Positions 26,546 through 34,706 of a stretch of DNA of 64,000 bases are shown in pieces. Position 1 is the stretch's first letter. Each line of letters starts with the position of its first letter. The stretch covers positions 16,916-80,915 of the forward strand of contig JANDJE010000008.1 of the NCBI GenBank assembly GCA_024331095.1, written 5' to 3'. A program made the translations under genes and the position numbers. Below the pieces are notes generated by a model. That model saw only the letters and a list, made by a program, of their open reading frames with translations, was not told the DNA's origin and did no database searches. This DNA is from Nitrospira sp. (GTDB lineage Bacteria; Nitrospirota; Nitrospiria; Nitrospirales; Nitrospiraceae).

Positions 26546-28150
26546 ATGAAGACGGATGCTTCTCTCTTGACGGAACTCTCCGCGGCGGCGGCCAGGCGGC
26601 GGACCTTTGCCATTATCAGTCACCCGGACGCGGGCAAAACCACATTGACCGAGAAGCTCTTGCTCTATTCCGGCTTGATTCGAACCGCCGGCATGGTGCG
26701 CGGTCGTAAAGGGATGAAGGCAACGGCCTCGGATTGGATGGGTATGGAGCAGGAGCGGGGCATCTCGATCACGGCCTCGGCCATGCAGTTTCCCTACAAA
26801 CATGCCGTCATCAATCTGCTGGATACGCCGGGGCACCAGGACTTTTCGGAAGACACGTACCGCACGCTCACCGCGGCCGACAGCGCCATTATGGTGCTCG
26901 ACGCGGCCAAAGGCGTCGAGGCGCAGACGCGCAAGTTGTTTGCCGTCTGCCGCATGCGCCGAATCCCGGTTCTGACATTGATCAACAAGATGGACCTGCC
27001 CGGCCGCCCTCCGCTCGATCTAATGACCGAAGTGGAACAAGCCTTGGGTATCCAAGCCAGCGCGATCAACTGGCCGATCGGGTCGGGAAGCGACTTCGTG
27101 GGAATCGTCAATCGAAGCGATGGCCGCGTGGAACTCTTTGAAAAGACAGCTCATGGAGGAGCCTCCAAGGTGAACGTCGAAGTATTGACGTGGGACGAAC
27201 TTGATCGAAGCGGGCGACTCTCCGAGGACGTGGCGGCACAGGTTCGGCATGATTTGGAGCTGCTTGAAATCGCCGGAAACCCTTTCGGCAAAGAACGATT
27301 TCTTCACGGCGAGATCACGCCGGTCTTCTTCGCCTCCGCGTTGACGAATTTCGGCATCGAGAGTTTTCTGGATGCGTTCGTGGATCTGGCTCCCTCTCCG
27401 GGAAGCAGACCGGCCGACGGCGACGACGGCACCGAACTCTTTATCGATCCGATCGAGCAGCCCTTCAGCGCCTATGTCTTCAAGCTTCAGGCTAATATGA
27501 ATCCCAAACATCGCGACAGCACGGCGTTTTTGCGAGTGTGCTCCGGACGGTTCCAACGGGACATGCTCGTCAAGCACCATCGTCTCGGGCGTGAGGTTCG
27601 TCTGTCCAGGCCGCACAGTCTGGTGGCGCAAGAGCGGAGCACGGTCGAAGAAGCGTTCCCAGGCGACATTATCGGCGTCATCAATCCCGGCATCTTCGCC
27701 ATCGGTGACACCATCTCGGTGACGGGCGGGTTCAATTTCAAGCCGCTGCCGCAGTTTCAACCGGAGATCTTCGCGCGCATCAGACCGACCGACGTCGGCA
27801 AGCGAAAGACGTTCGACAAGGGCATGCGGCAGATGGCTCAGGAAGGGACGGTTCAAATTATGCGAACCGTCGCCGGACAAGAACCTCTGGTCGCGGCGGT
27901 CGGGCGACTGCAATTCGACGTCCTTCAATACCGCCTGCGGCACGAATACCAGGTTGAAACGATTCTGGACCCCTTGCCGTTTACCTGCAGCGCCTGGCTG
28001 GAGGGAGACCTCGACACGTTCAAGCCGCCCTCGGCTTCGATGATCGTCAAGGATCAACGAGATCGATTGGTCGTCCTGTTCGGCGACCACCTGATGAAAA
28101 CGATCGCCAGGGACCGCAATCCCAACCATACGCTGAGGGATATGGGATAA
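26546..28150 (+). CDS. prfC: peptide chain release factor 3
   Basis: 534 residues, the normal RF3 length. This translational GTPase removes RF1/RF2 from the ribosome after termination. The P-loop is SHPDAGKT (25-32), with Ser at the first position as in RF3. GISITASAMQF is the switch I region, DTPGHQDFSEDTYRTL the G3 region and NKMD the G4 motif. RF3-specific domains II and III follow. Monocistronic between the divergent PilZ gene and the convergent VOC gene. Confidence 0.96.
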   Translation: MKTDASLLTELSAAAARRRTFAIISHPDAGKTTLTEKLLLYSGLIRTAGMVRGRKGMKATASDWMGMEQERGISITASAMQFPYKHAVINLLDTPGHQDFSEDTYRTLTAADSAIMVLDAAKGVEAQTRKLFAVCRMRRIPVLTLINKMDLPGRPPLDLMTEVEQALGIQASAINWPIGSGSDFVGIVNRSDGRVELFEKTAHGGASKVNVEVLTWDELDRSGRLSEDVAAQVRHDLELLEIAGNPFGKERFLHGEITPVFFASALTNFGIESFLDAFVDLAPSPGSRPADGDDGTELFIDPIEQPFSAYVFKLQANMNPKHRDSTAFLRVCSGRFQRDMLVKHHRLGREVRLSRPHSLVAQERSTVEEAFPGDIIGVINPGIFAIGDTISVTGGFNFKPLPQFQPEIFARIRPTDVGKRKTFDKGMRQMAQEGTVQIMRTVAGQEPLVAAVGRLQFDVLQYRLRHEYQVETILDPLPFTCSAWLEGDLDTFKPPSASMIVKDQRDRLVVLFGDHLMKTIARDRNPNHTLRDMG

Positions 28151-28224
28151 GAGGAGTGAACCTTCATACGAACAATGAACCTGTTCGGGTGAGACGCGGA
28201 GTCCTTGGCGGTCGAACGCCCGGA

Positions 28225-28821
28225 TCAGCGCGGGGCGGTGGACTTCATCAGACTGTCGGCTTGCGGCGGGAGAAATCCGAGGTATCCGCGATGCCGCTCC
28301 GCCAGTTCCAAGACGGTGAACGGCTGGCCGTCGACCGTCTCCGGAGCCGAGAATACCTGCCGGAGACGATCGCCTCGATTGCCGACGATCGTGCCGGCGA
28401 ACACCACGCCTTTTAACTTGAGGCGATCCACCGCCGACTCGATATCCTCGACGCGCACCGCCACATGGTGAAACACCTTGTCGCCGAATTTCCGAACCCA
28501 AGCCGGGATGATGCTGGTTTTTCCTCGATCATCGACATAGGCCTGGTCGACAAAAAGAGCAGGATAGCCGGCCTTGCGATAAACCTTGGCGTACCAATCG
28601 TCGTAGGAAATGGTTTCGTCATAGACGTAGCCCAGTTCGACGAACGGCTTCGCCCCTTGATCGATATCGAGCGTCCGGATCGTTACGTGATCGATGACGG
28701 GAGTCAGCCCGACACCCGCGTCGTCAAGCATGTGTTTGAGAAGAGACGCGGCTCGATTGTGGGAAACATAGTCCGCTACCATCCGTTGCAAGAGCTCATC
28801 CAGTGCCTTGGCTTGGTCCAT
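28225..28821 (-). CDS. VOC-fold metalloenzyme, possibly acting in lysine/2-oxoadipate degradation
   Basis: 198 residues from ATG 28821, which has AGGAG upstream. Likely metal ligands of the vicinal-oxygen-chelate fold are His45 (IDHVTIRT), His118 or His119 (FHHVAVRV) and Glu172 (VLELAER). The N-terminal LLQRMVADYVSHN and the DHVTIRT region resemble the start of DUF1338/HglS proteins, which turn 2-oxoadipate into D-2-hydroxyglutarate, though those are about twice as long. It is the last gene of an operon with aminoadipate-semialdehyde dehydrogenase and a saccharopine-dehydrogenase-like gene, which makes a lysine-pathway role plausible. It could also be an unrelated glyoxalase-type dioxygenase. 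Confidence 0.65.
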   Translation of the reverse strand: MDQAKALDELLQRMVADYVSHNRAASLLKHMLDDAGVGLTPVIDHVTIRTLDIDQGAKPFVELGYVYDETISYDDWYAKVYRKAGYPALFVDQAYVDDRGKTSIIPAWVRKFGDKVFHHVAVRVEDIESAVDRLKLKGVVFAGTIVGNRGDRLRQVFSAPETVDGQPFTVLELAERHRGYLGFLPPQADSLMKSTAPR

Positions 28822-28919
28822 AAAAAGGGCTCCTGTGGTCCGCTCATCGGCCGGCATGCGTTCCGCGCCGGTCTCTTCCAAGACGTCGCCGCTCCACAGC
28901 ACGGGGACTTTTCGAGAAC

Positions 28920-30449
28920 TTATTCGCCGAACTTAATGCCTTGCGCCAGCGGGAGATCGGCGCTCCAATTGATGGTCGTCGTTTGGCGTCGCATATAGGC
29001 TTTCCATGCGTCCGATCCCGCTTCTCGGCCGCCGCCCGTTTCTTTTTCTCCTCCGAAAGCGCCGCCGATTTCAGCCCCCGATGTCCCGATGTTGATATTG
29101 GCGATGCCGCAGTCGCTGCCGGCGGCCGAGAGAAACTGCTCGGTATGCCGAATGTGATTGGAGAACATGGCGGATGAAAGTCCCTGCGGCGCGTCGTTTT
29201 GCATGGCGATCGCTTCGTCGAGAGTCGAAAACGTCATGACATACAGAATCGGGGCGAAGGTTTCCCGTTGGACGACGGGCCAGTGGTTTTTGGCTCGGAC
29301 GATCGTCGGTTCCACGAAGTGGCCGGTCCGATTCAAGACGTGACCGCCATAGAGGATCTCGCCTCCCTCTTTTTTGATTTCTTCCAATGCAAAGGCATAA
29401 GCCTGAACGGCGGCTTGATCGATGAGGGGGCCCATCAGGACGTTGGAGTCAAGCGGGTTGCCGATGCGTACTTGGCCGTACGCTTTGATCAGCCTGCTCG
29501 TCAGTTCTTCGTAACGCGATTCATGGACGAACAGTCGTCTGGTCGTCGTGCATCGTTGGCCGGCGGTCCCCACGGCGCCGAAGACGACGGCTCGCACCGC
29601 CAGGTCCAGATCGGCGGTCTCATCGACAATCACCGCGTTGTTCCCGCTCAGTTCCAACAAGGTCCGACCCAGTCGTTGCGCGACGACGGAAGCGACATGG
29701 CGGCCGACGGCGACGGAGCCGGTAAACGAGATCAGCGGCAGTCGTCGATCCTGAACCATTTGCTCGGCAAGGTCGACGTGATCCGTGATGAACAACGAAA
29801 AAATGCCGGTATAGCCCTGTTGCTGCATGACCTGATTGCAGATCTTCTGAACGGCGATGGCGCACAGGGGAGCTTTCGGTGAAGGTTTCCACACGACCGT
29901 GTCTCCGGCTACCGCGGCCAGAAAAGCGTTCCAGGCCCAGACGGCCACGGGAAAGTTGAAGGCCGTGATGACGCCGATCGGCCCCAACGGATGCCACTGT
30001 TCAAACATGCGATGGGCCGGCCGTTCGGATTGCATGGTCAGGCCGTACAACATCCTTGATTGGCCGACGGCAAAGTCGGCCATGTCGATCATTTCCTGCA
30101 CCTCGCCGTCGCCTTCGGCTTTGATCTTTCCCACCTCCAAGGAAACCAAGGTGCCCAATTGATCTTTCTTTTCCCGAAGGGCTTGACCGATCAATCGCAC
30201 CACTTCGCCTCGTTTAGGAGCCGGCACCATGCGCCAGGTTCGAAATGCTTCGACCGAATCTTTCAGGATTCGTTCGTAATCCTCTTGAGAACAAGGCGAG
30301 ACGCCGGCCAGCGTCTCACCGGTGGCAGGGTTGATCGATTGCAAAATGGGTCGATCGCCTTGGCCGGACCACCATCCGGCTCCGGTGCTGCCGCCGGAAT
30401 TGACGGCTTGAATACCAAGATCTTTAAGGGCGCTTTGAAACGTCGTCAT
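28920..30449 (-). CDS. ALDH7-family L-aminoadipate-semialdehyde dehydrogenase
   Basis: 509 residues from ATG 30449. Oxidises alpha-aminoadipate semialdehyde to alpha-aminoadipate with NAD+. The family fingerprint of ALDH7 (antiquitin) is present near the C-terminus: GAEIGGAFGGEKETGGGREA then SDAWKAYMRR. The catalytic Cys lies in AGQRCTTTRR, the general-base Glu in LLELSGNN, and the cofactor site in FTGSVAVG. Its ATG overlaps the TGA of the dehydrogenase gene upstream by four bases, so the two are translationally coupled and should act in sequence. Confidence 0.92.
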   Translation of the reverse strand: MTTFQSALKDLGIQAVNSGGSTGAGWWSGQGDRPILQSINPATGETLAGVSPCSQEDYERILKDSVEAFRTWRMVPAPKRGEVVRLIGQALREKKDQLGTLVSLEVGKIKAEGDGEVQEMIDMADFAVGQSRMLYGLTMQSERPAHRMFEQWHPLGPIGVITAFNFPVAVWAWNAFLAAVAGDTVVWKPSPKAPLCAIAVQKICNQVMQQQGYTGIFSLFITDHVDLAEQMVQDRRLPLISFTGSVAVGRHVASVVAQRLGRTLLELSGNNAVIVDETADLDLAVRAVVFGAVGTAGQRCTTTRRLFVHESRYEELTSRLIKAYGQVRIGNPLDSNVLMGPLIDQAAVQAYAFALEEIKKEGGEILYGGHVLNRTGHFVEPTIVRAKNHWPVVQRETFAPILYVMTFSTLDEAIAMQNDAPQGLSSAMFSNHIRHTEQFLSAAGSDCGIANINIGTSGAEIGGAFGGEKETGGGREAGSDAWKAYMRRQTTTINWSADLPLAQGIKFGE

Positions 30450-31534
30450 CGAAAACAGACTCCAAATTCGTTGTCGAGAAAATCCTTCAAGGGAATCGAT
30501 TCCTGCGTCACGAATCCATGGTACTGCGACGGCCGACTCAACACAAGATCCATGACGCAGCACGCACTCGATGCCGTGGTGACCTGAATGGCAGACCACA
30601 GTTTCCCCTTGATACATTGAGGATAGATCTTTTTGACGTAATTTTCCTCGAACAGTCCCCCTCCTTGGGTTCCCGTCACGGAGGCATAAATCAGAACGAC
30701 GTCCTGGAGCGTTTGTGGAATGGCCCGTTCGAGGATACGCTTGAGCGTCTCACGGTCTTCGTTGAGTTTGAGATCTTTCATGAGCAATTGAATTTTCTCG
30801 CAGTGCCCCGGATACCGGAGCGTTTTATAATTCATAGTCTTCACTTTTCCGGCATAACTGTCCGCCAATGTTCCGAGACCTCCCGACGTGTTAAAGGCTT
30901 CGTACAACAGGCCGTCCACCTCGATCGTCTCATGGCCTTCCAGCGGTTGAAGGGGAACCTTCTCACCTGCCTCGATGCCGTAGCAAAGATTGCCGTATTC
31001 GTTGATCAGCCCGTCGGTCGACCAAGTAAGCGAGTATTTGAGCGCATTGCTGGGGTGCACCGGCAAGGCCCCGACTCGCATTTTCACCGTATCCAATTCC
31101 TCAAAATGCGTCATCAAATCATGCGTCACGATGCTGATGAAGCCGGGGGCAAGACCGCATTGCGGCATAAAGGCGCGGGCGGCGCCGGCGCTCAACACCT
31201 TGATCCGGTTCGTGACTTCGACGTCTTCCGTCAGATCGAAGTAGTGCAGGCCATGGGTCAACGCCAAACCCGCCACCGTCGGATTGCAAAAATAGGGAAG
31301 ACACGACAGGACGGCCTCAAACGAATGAGCAGCAAGATAGGCGCTGACGGCGTCCGGATGGCGGACATCAAGCAGGCACGGCGTGACCCGCTCCAATCCA
31401 AGATTCTTCACGAGACGTTCCGCCGACTCGATCGTGACATCGCCCAGATGCACGTCATAATCTCCCCGCTGAGAAAGCAGGCAGGCGATCAACGACCCGA
31501 TCTTTCCCGCTCCAAGCACCAGCACGTGTTTCAT
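30446..31534 (-). CDS. saccharopine-dehydrogenase-family protein, possibly lysine 6-dehydrogenase
   Basis: 362 residues. A Rossmann domain opens with VLGAGKIG (GxGxxG at 8-13), followed by the Sacchrp_dh_NADP/C-type fold (LSCLPYFCNPTVAGLAL, MPQCGLAPGFISI). Two activities fit: cleavage of saccharopine, or direct NAD+-dependent oxidation of the lysine epsilon-amino group (lysine 6-dehydrogenase). Either would feed the ALDH7 enzyme whose gene overlaps it. No lysine-ketoglutarate reductase is visible, which favours the direct route. On the minus strand it follows the gene at 31607 after 72 bases. Confidence 0.8.
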   Translation of the reverse strand: MKHVLVLGAGKIGSLIACLLSQRGDYDVHLGDVTIESAERLVKNLGLERVTPCLLDVRHPDAVSAYLAAHSFEAVLSCLPYFCNPTVAGLALTHGLHYFDLTEDVEVTNRIKVLSAGAARAFMPQCGLAPGFISIVTHDLMTHFEELDTVKMRVGALPVHPSNALKYSLTWSTDGLINEYGNLCYGIEAGEKVPLQPLEGHETIEVDGLLYEAFNTSGGLGTLADSYAGKVKTMNYKTLRYPGHCEKIQLLMKDLKLNEDRETLKRILERAIPQTLQDVVLIYASVTGTQGGGLFEENYVKKIYPQCIKGKLWSAIQVTTASSACCVMDLVLSRPSQYHGFVTQESIPLKDFLDNEFGVCFR

Positions 31535-31606
31535 GATGGAGGATTATACTCGATCATTGAAAGGCGAGCATCTGCTTCAAGATGAAGCGAGCGAAGAGTC
31601 GAGGCA

Positions 31607-31930
31607 TTACTCACCGTCTGACACGTCAATGACATACGATGGCGGAGGGGGTGTCGTCTCGGCTTCGGTCCGGCTGAATCGAAACGGCGGAAGGTCGGCT
31701 TGCAGCCTTCGCAGCAGAGTCGTCATTTTCATCGTGGACGGCACCTCGCACAGCCACACGTGCATGCCGGATTCCAGCTCATCAAAATGGCGTTGCACCC
31801 GAAAACCCGGCTGCTCCATGAAATAGGCCGAGAGAAACCCGTTCACGGCCGTCACGACCCAGGGATGCTCCTGACGGTAACGATAACTGATCCGAATCTC
31901 GGCGAGCGCGATGTCGTCTCCCGGCTGCAT
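31607..31930 (-). CDS. 107-residue protein of unknown function
   Basis: Soluble, mixed alpha/beta, no signal, no cysteine pairs (single Cys in VWLCEVP). The ATG at 31930 overlies a divergent promoter region shared with the aldo/keto reductase gene. Its position 72 bases upstream of the lysine-type dehydrogenase gene suggests it leads that operon, so it could be a regulatory or accessory protein. I recognise no family. Confidence 0.6.
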   Translation of the reverse strand: MQPGDDIALAEIRISYRYRQEHPWVVTAVNGFLSAYFMEQPGFRVQRHFDELESGMHVWLCEVPSTMKMTTLLRRLQADLPPFRFSRTEAETTPPPPSYVIDVSDGE

Positions 31931-32010
31931 GGTCGTACTCTAGCAATTCTCCGATTGTGTCCGCCACCCGGAACTGTGTAAGGTACGGCCTTCGCGAAGG
32001 AGAGACTCCG

Positions 32011-32853
32011 ATGCCATTGACCGCTTACAATCATATCTCGATTCCTTCTTTCATGTACGGAACGGCTTGGAAGAAAGAAGCCACGACCTCATTGGTGCTC
32101 AAGGCCGTCGAAGCCGGCTTCACGGCGATTGATACGGCCAATCAGCTCGTCCATTACGACGAGGCCAAGGTCGGGGACGCGCTGGAACAGCTCGCGCAAC
32201 AAGGAATCGCGCGCAGCCAGTTGTTTCTTCAGACCAAATTTACTCCCCTTCACGGCCACGACCATCGTCTGCCCTATGACCCTCGCGCGAGCCTCACTGA
32301 GCAGGTCCGTCAATCATTCGCCGGCTCGCTTGACCATCTCCGCACGGATTATCTCGATTCCTATGTGCTCCACGGTCCGTACTCCCGTCGGGGACTGGGC
32401 AGGGAAGACTGGGAAGTCTGGGCCGCCATCGAATCGTTGTATGATGCGGGAAAGACCAAGATGATCGGCGTGAGCAATGTCTCGGCCGAGCAACTGACTC
32501 TCTTCTGCGAGCGAGCCAAACACAAGCCGATGGTTGTGCAGAACCGATGTTACGCCGCGTTGGGATGGGACAAGAACGTTCGGGAGATTTGTCGGAGATA
32601 CGGCATCATTTACCAGGGGTTTTCGTTGTTGACCGCGAATCGGGCGGTGTTGATCGACCACCGCATTCGAGCCATGACGGCCAGATACCAGGCCACTCCG
32701 GCTCAACTTGTTTTCCGATTCGCAATGCAGGTAGGGATGTTGCCCCTCACCGGCACGACGAATCCCGAGCATATGAAAGAAGACTTGCTCTCAGATCGAT
32801 TCACCTTATCGGCGGAAGACGTGAGACACATTGAATCAATCGGCGATTTATGA
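32011..32853 (+). CDS. aldo/keto reductase
   Basis: 280 residues from ATG 32011 with AAGGAGA upstream. NAD(P)H-dependent TIM-barrel oxidoreductase. Tetrad residues are recognisable: Asp in AIDTAN, Tyr in LVHYDEAKVG, Lys in FLQTKFTP and His in VLHGPYS. MIGVSNVSAEQL and the C-terminal MLPLTGTTNPEHM (cofactor phosphate region) complete the family picture. The substrate is unknown. Its stop overlaps the ATG of the DUF488 gene by four bases. Confidence 0.9.
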   Translation: MPLTAYNHISIPSFMYGTAWKKEATTSLVLKAVEAGFTAIDTANQLVHYDEAKVGDALEQLAQQGIARSQLFLQTKFTPLHGHDHRLPYDPRASLTEQVRQSFAGSLDHLRTDYLDSYVLHGPYSRRGLGREDWEVWAAIESLYDAGKTKMIGVSNVSAEQLTLFCERAKHKPMVVQNRCYAALGWDKNVREICRRYGIIYQGFSLLTANRAVLIDHRIRAMTARYQATPAQLVFRFAMQVGMLPLTGTTNPEHMKEDLLSDRFTLSAEDVRHIESIGDL

Positions 32854-33320
32854 AAGTTTTGATTAAACGGATCTACGAACCGGCGGCCAAGTCCGATGGT
32901 TTCCGTGTGCTGGTTGATCGCCTGTGGCCGAGGGGGGTATCGAAGGAGACTGCGCATATCCACCTTTGGCTCCGTGAGATCGGTCCATCAACCGCCTTGC
33001 GCAAATGGTTCAGCCACGATCCAGCCCGGTGGGCTGAGTTTTGCCGACGTTATCAAGCCGAACTTACGGAGAAAATGAATCTGTTGTCAGCTCTCATCGA
33101 GGAGGCTCAAACCAAACCGATCACGTTGCTCTATTCGGCCAAGGACGAACGGCATAATCAAGCCGTTGTCCTCCGGAGCGTTCTCCTCAAACACCTCCGT
33201 TTTTCTCAACCCCGCGTCCCCCAGAAAACGGCGGCGGGAATCGCGTCTGACAAGAAACGACGGAAACCGAGGTCTCCATCAAGAACCCCTCCGGGCCCAA
33301 TCGGAACGGATCGATCGTGA
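32850..33320 (+). CDS. DUF488 family protein
   Basis: 156 residues. The N-terminal 120 follow DUF488: IKRIYEPAAKSDGFRVLVDRLWPRG, then WFSHDPARWAEFCRRY and ITLLYSAKDERHNQA. A Lys/Arg/Pro-rich tail of about 35 residues goes beyond the usual family length and may bind nucleic acid or be disordered. The function of DUF488 is unknown. Translationally coupled (ATGA) to the aldo/keto reductase. Confidence 0.85.
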   Translation: MKVLIKRIYEPAAKSDGFRVLVDRLWPRGVSKETAHIHLWLREIGPSTALRKWFSHDPARWAEFCRRYQAELTEKMNLLSALIEEAQTKPITLLYSAKDERHNQAVVLRSVLLKHLRFSQPRVPQKTAAGIASDKKRRKPRSPSRTPPGPIGTDRS

Positions 33321-33474
33321 TATCACCGACATGACAGTCGCGGAGAAGCGTTCTCCCGTCAACCTACCGGACAGCAACTCTTTTGCTCTCTCCGCTCTTG
33401 CATCCTTTTTCCTGATGCTCCGTCTTTAAGGATGAACGACGGAATGACCCGTCGCACAATCGTAAGGAGGTCCC

Positions 33475-33918
33475 ATGCGTCCCCATATTTCACTCGATGT
33501 GCGCGATGTCGCCAAATCGGCGGCGTTTTATGAAGCGGTGTTCGGCGTGAAGCCGCAAAAACAGGCGGCCGATTACGCCAAGTTCGATTTGCGGGTGCCC
33601 CCGCTCAATTTTTCGCTGATCTCTTCGACCGGAGAGGTGAGTTCCGTGGATCACTTGGGGATCGAGGTCGAAACAGTCGATGAGATCGCCGCGTGGAAAA
33701 CCCGCCTGCAGGAGCGGGGCATTCTCCAAAAGGTCGAAGAGAATATCGCCTGTTGCTTCGCCCGACAGGACAAACTCTGGTTCAGCGACCCGGACGGGAA
33801 TGCGTGGGAGATCTTTACCGTTCATGAGCAACTGGAGGTCACAGGCGCTCTCAGTCACACCGGTTGTTGCGCCCCCAAGAAGGGGAGCGCGTCAGAGCCC
33901 GCTGCTTGCGGAGGCTGA
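33475..33918 (+). CDS. arsI: ArsI-type C-As lyase / CadI-like VOC protein
   Basis: 147 residues with a consensus AAGGAGG before the ATG. Fe(II) ligands expected for ArsI are in place: His4, His60 and Glu112. The vicinal pair Cys93-Cys94, which binds trivalent organoarsenicals in ArsI, is present in NIACCFARQDK. ArsI uses O2 to break the C-As bond of trivalent methylated arsenic. A C-terminal tail with CC and a further Cys (about 129-145) could hold metal. A CadI-type cadmium role is the alternative. The sigma-factor gene follows after 43 bases on the same strand. Confidence 0.85.
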   Translation: MRPHISLDVRDVAKSAAFYEAVFGVKPQKQAADYAKFDLRVPPLNFSLISSTGEVSSVDHLGIEVETVDEIAAWKTRLQERGILQKVEENIACCFARQDKLWFSDPDGNAWEIFTVHEQLEVTGALSHTGCCAPKKGSASEPAACGG

Positions 33919-33961
33919 GCCTGAACGGTACTGTAAGATAGCATGGAAGAAAGGGGCCGTC

Positions 33962-34591
33962 ATGATTACCAAAACTGAAGAACTCTGGCAACTCGTTCAT
34001 GACGGCCTCCGGGCCTTCATTGCCAAGCGGGTGAGCGATCATGGCCATATCGATGACATTCTGCAAGACGTGTTCGAGCGCGTCCATCGGCAGATGGACA
34101 GTGTGAAGGATTCCAGTCGGATTGTTGCTTGGGTATATCAAGTCACGCGGAACACGATCATTGATTATTACCGAAAACCAGGAAAACAGCGTGAAACTCC
34201 CATTGGATTAAACGCAGAAATTGAAGCATTGGTCGAGGTATTTTCAGGTTCCGATCTCATGGGCCAAGATGAGCCGGGCGGAGTGCGTGCGGAACTCGCC
34301 GACTGCCTACGCCCCATGATTGGACGGCTGTCCAAAGATTATCGGGAAGCCATCGTCCTGGTAGAACTCGATGGGCTGACGCAGCAGGCCGCCGCCAGGC
34401 GCTTGGGAATTTCTTTGCCCGGCATGAAATCCCGCGTACAACGGGGGCGCAAACAGCTCAGGCAAATGCTGAATGACTGTTGCCTGATCGAGCTGGATCG
34501 TCGAGGGGGAGTGATCGAGTTTCGCTCACGTCCGGGTGTCTGTGATCCCTGTCTGAATCGTCAGAGAACAGGTCACAGGAGAGAACTCTGA
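33962..34591 (+). CDS. sigZ: SigZ-like ECF RNA polymerase sigma factor
   Basis: 209 residues from ATG 33962. Region 2 is IDDILQDVFERVHRQ with WVYQVTRNTIIDYYRK. Region 4 is the helix-turn-helix GLTQQAAARRLGISLPGMKSRVQRGRKQ. The cysteines CDPC near the end are shared with SigZ proteins and may bind metal. No anti-sigma gene is adjacent, so metal or thiol sensing by the tail is a reasonable guess. It sits just after arsI, suggesting a heavy-metal response. Confidence 0.85.
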   Translation: MITKTEELWQLVHDGLRAFIAKRVSDHGHIDDILQDVFERVHRQMDSVKDSSRIVAWVYQVTRNTIIDYYRKPGKQRETPIGLNAEIEALVEVFSGSDLMGQDEPGGVRAELADCLRPMIGRLSKDYREAIVLVELDGLTQQAAARRLGISLPGMKSRVQRGRKQLRQMLNDCCLIELDRRGGVIEFRSRPGVCDPCLNRQRTGHRREL

Positions 34592-34706
34592 AGACATCAT
34601 CGGACATGCGTTGGACGCGCTCAAACATGAGACGACCCGGCGAGCGCCGCGCTGATTGCCGCAGGAATACTTTCATACGATTCCGACCGCGGGATCAAGG
34701 GTTGCA

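Noticed and set aside
27020..28501. 493-codon minus-strand open frame
   Set aside because: Antisense to prfC, whose motifs are complete.
30518..31585. 355-codon plus-strand open frame
   Set aside because: Antisense to the saccharopine-dehydrogenase-family gene. No recognisable motifs.
33333..33429. 32-codon plus-strand frame between DUF488 and arsI
   Set aside because: No ribosome site and no protein-like features.
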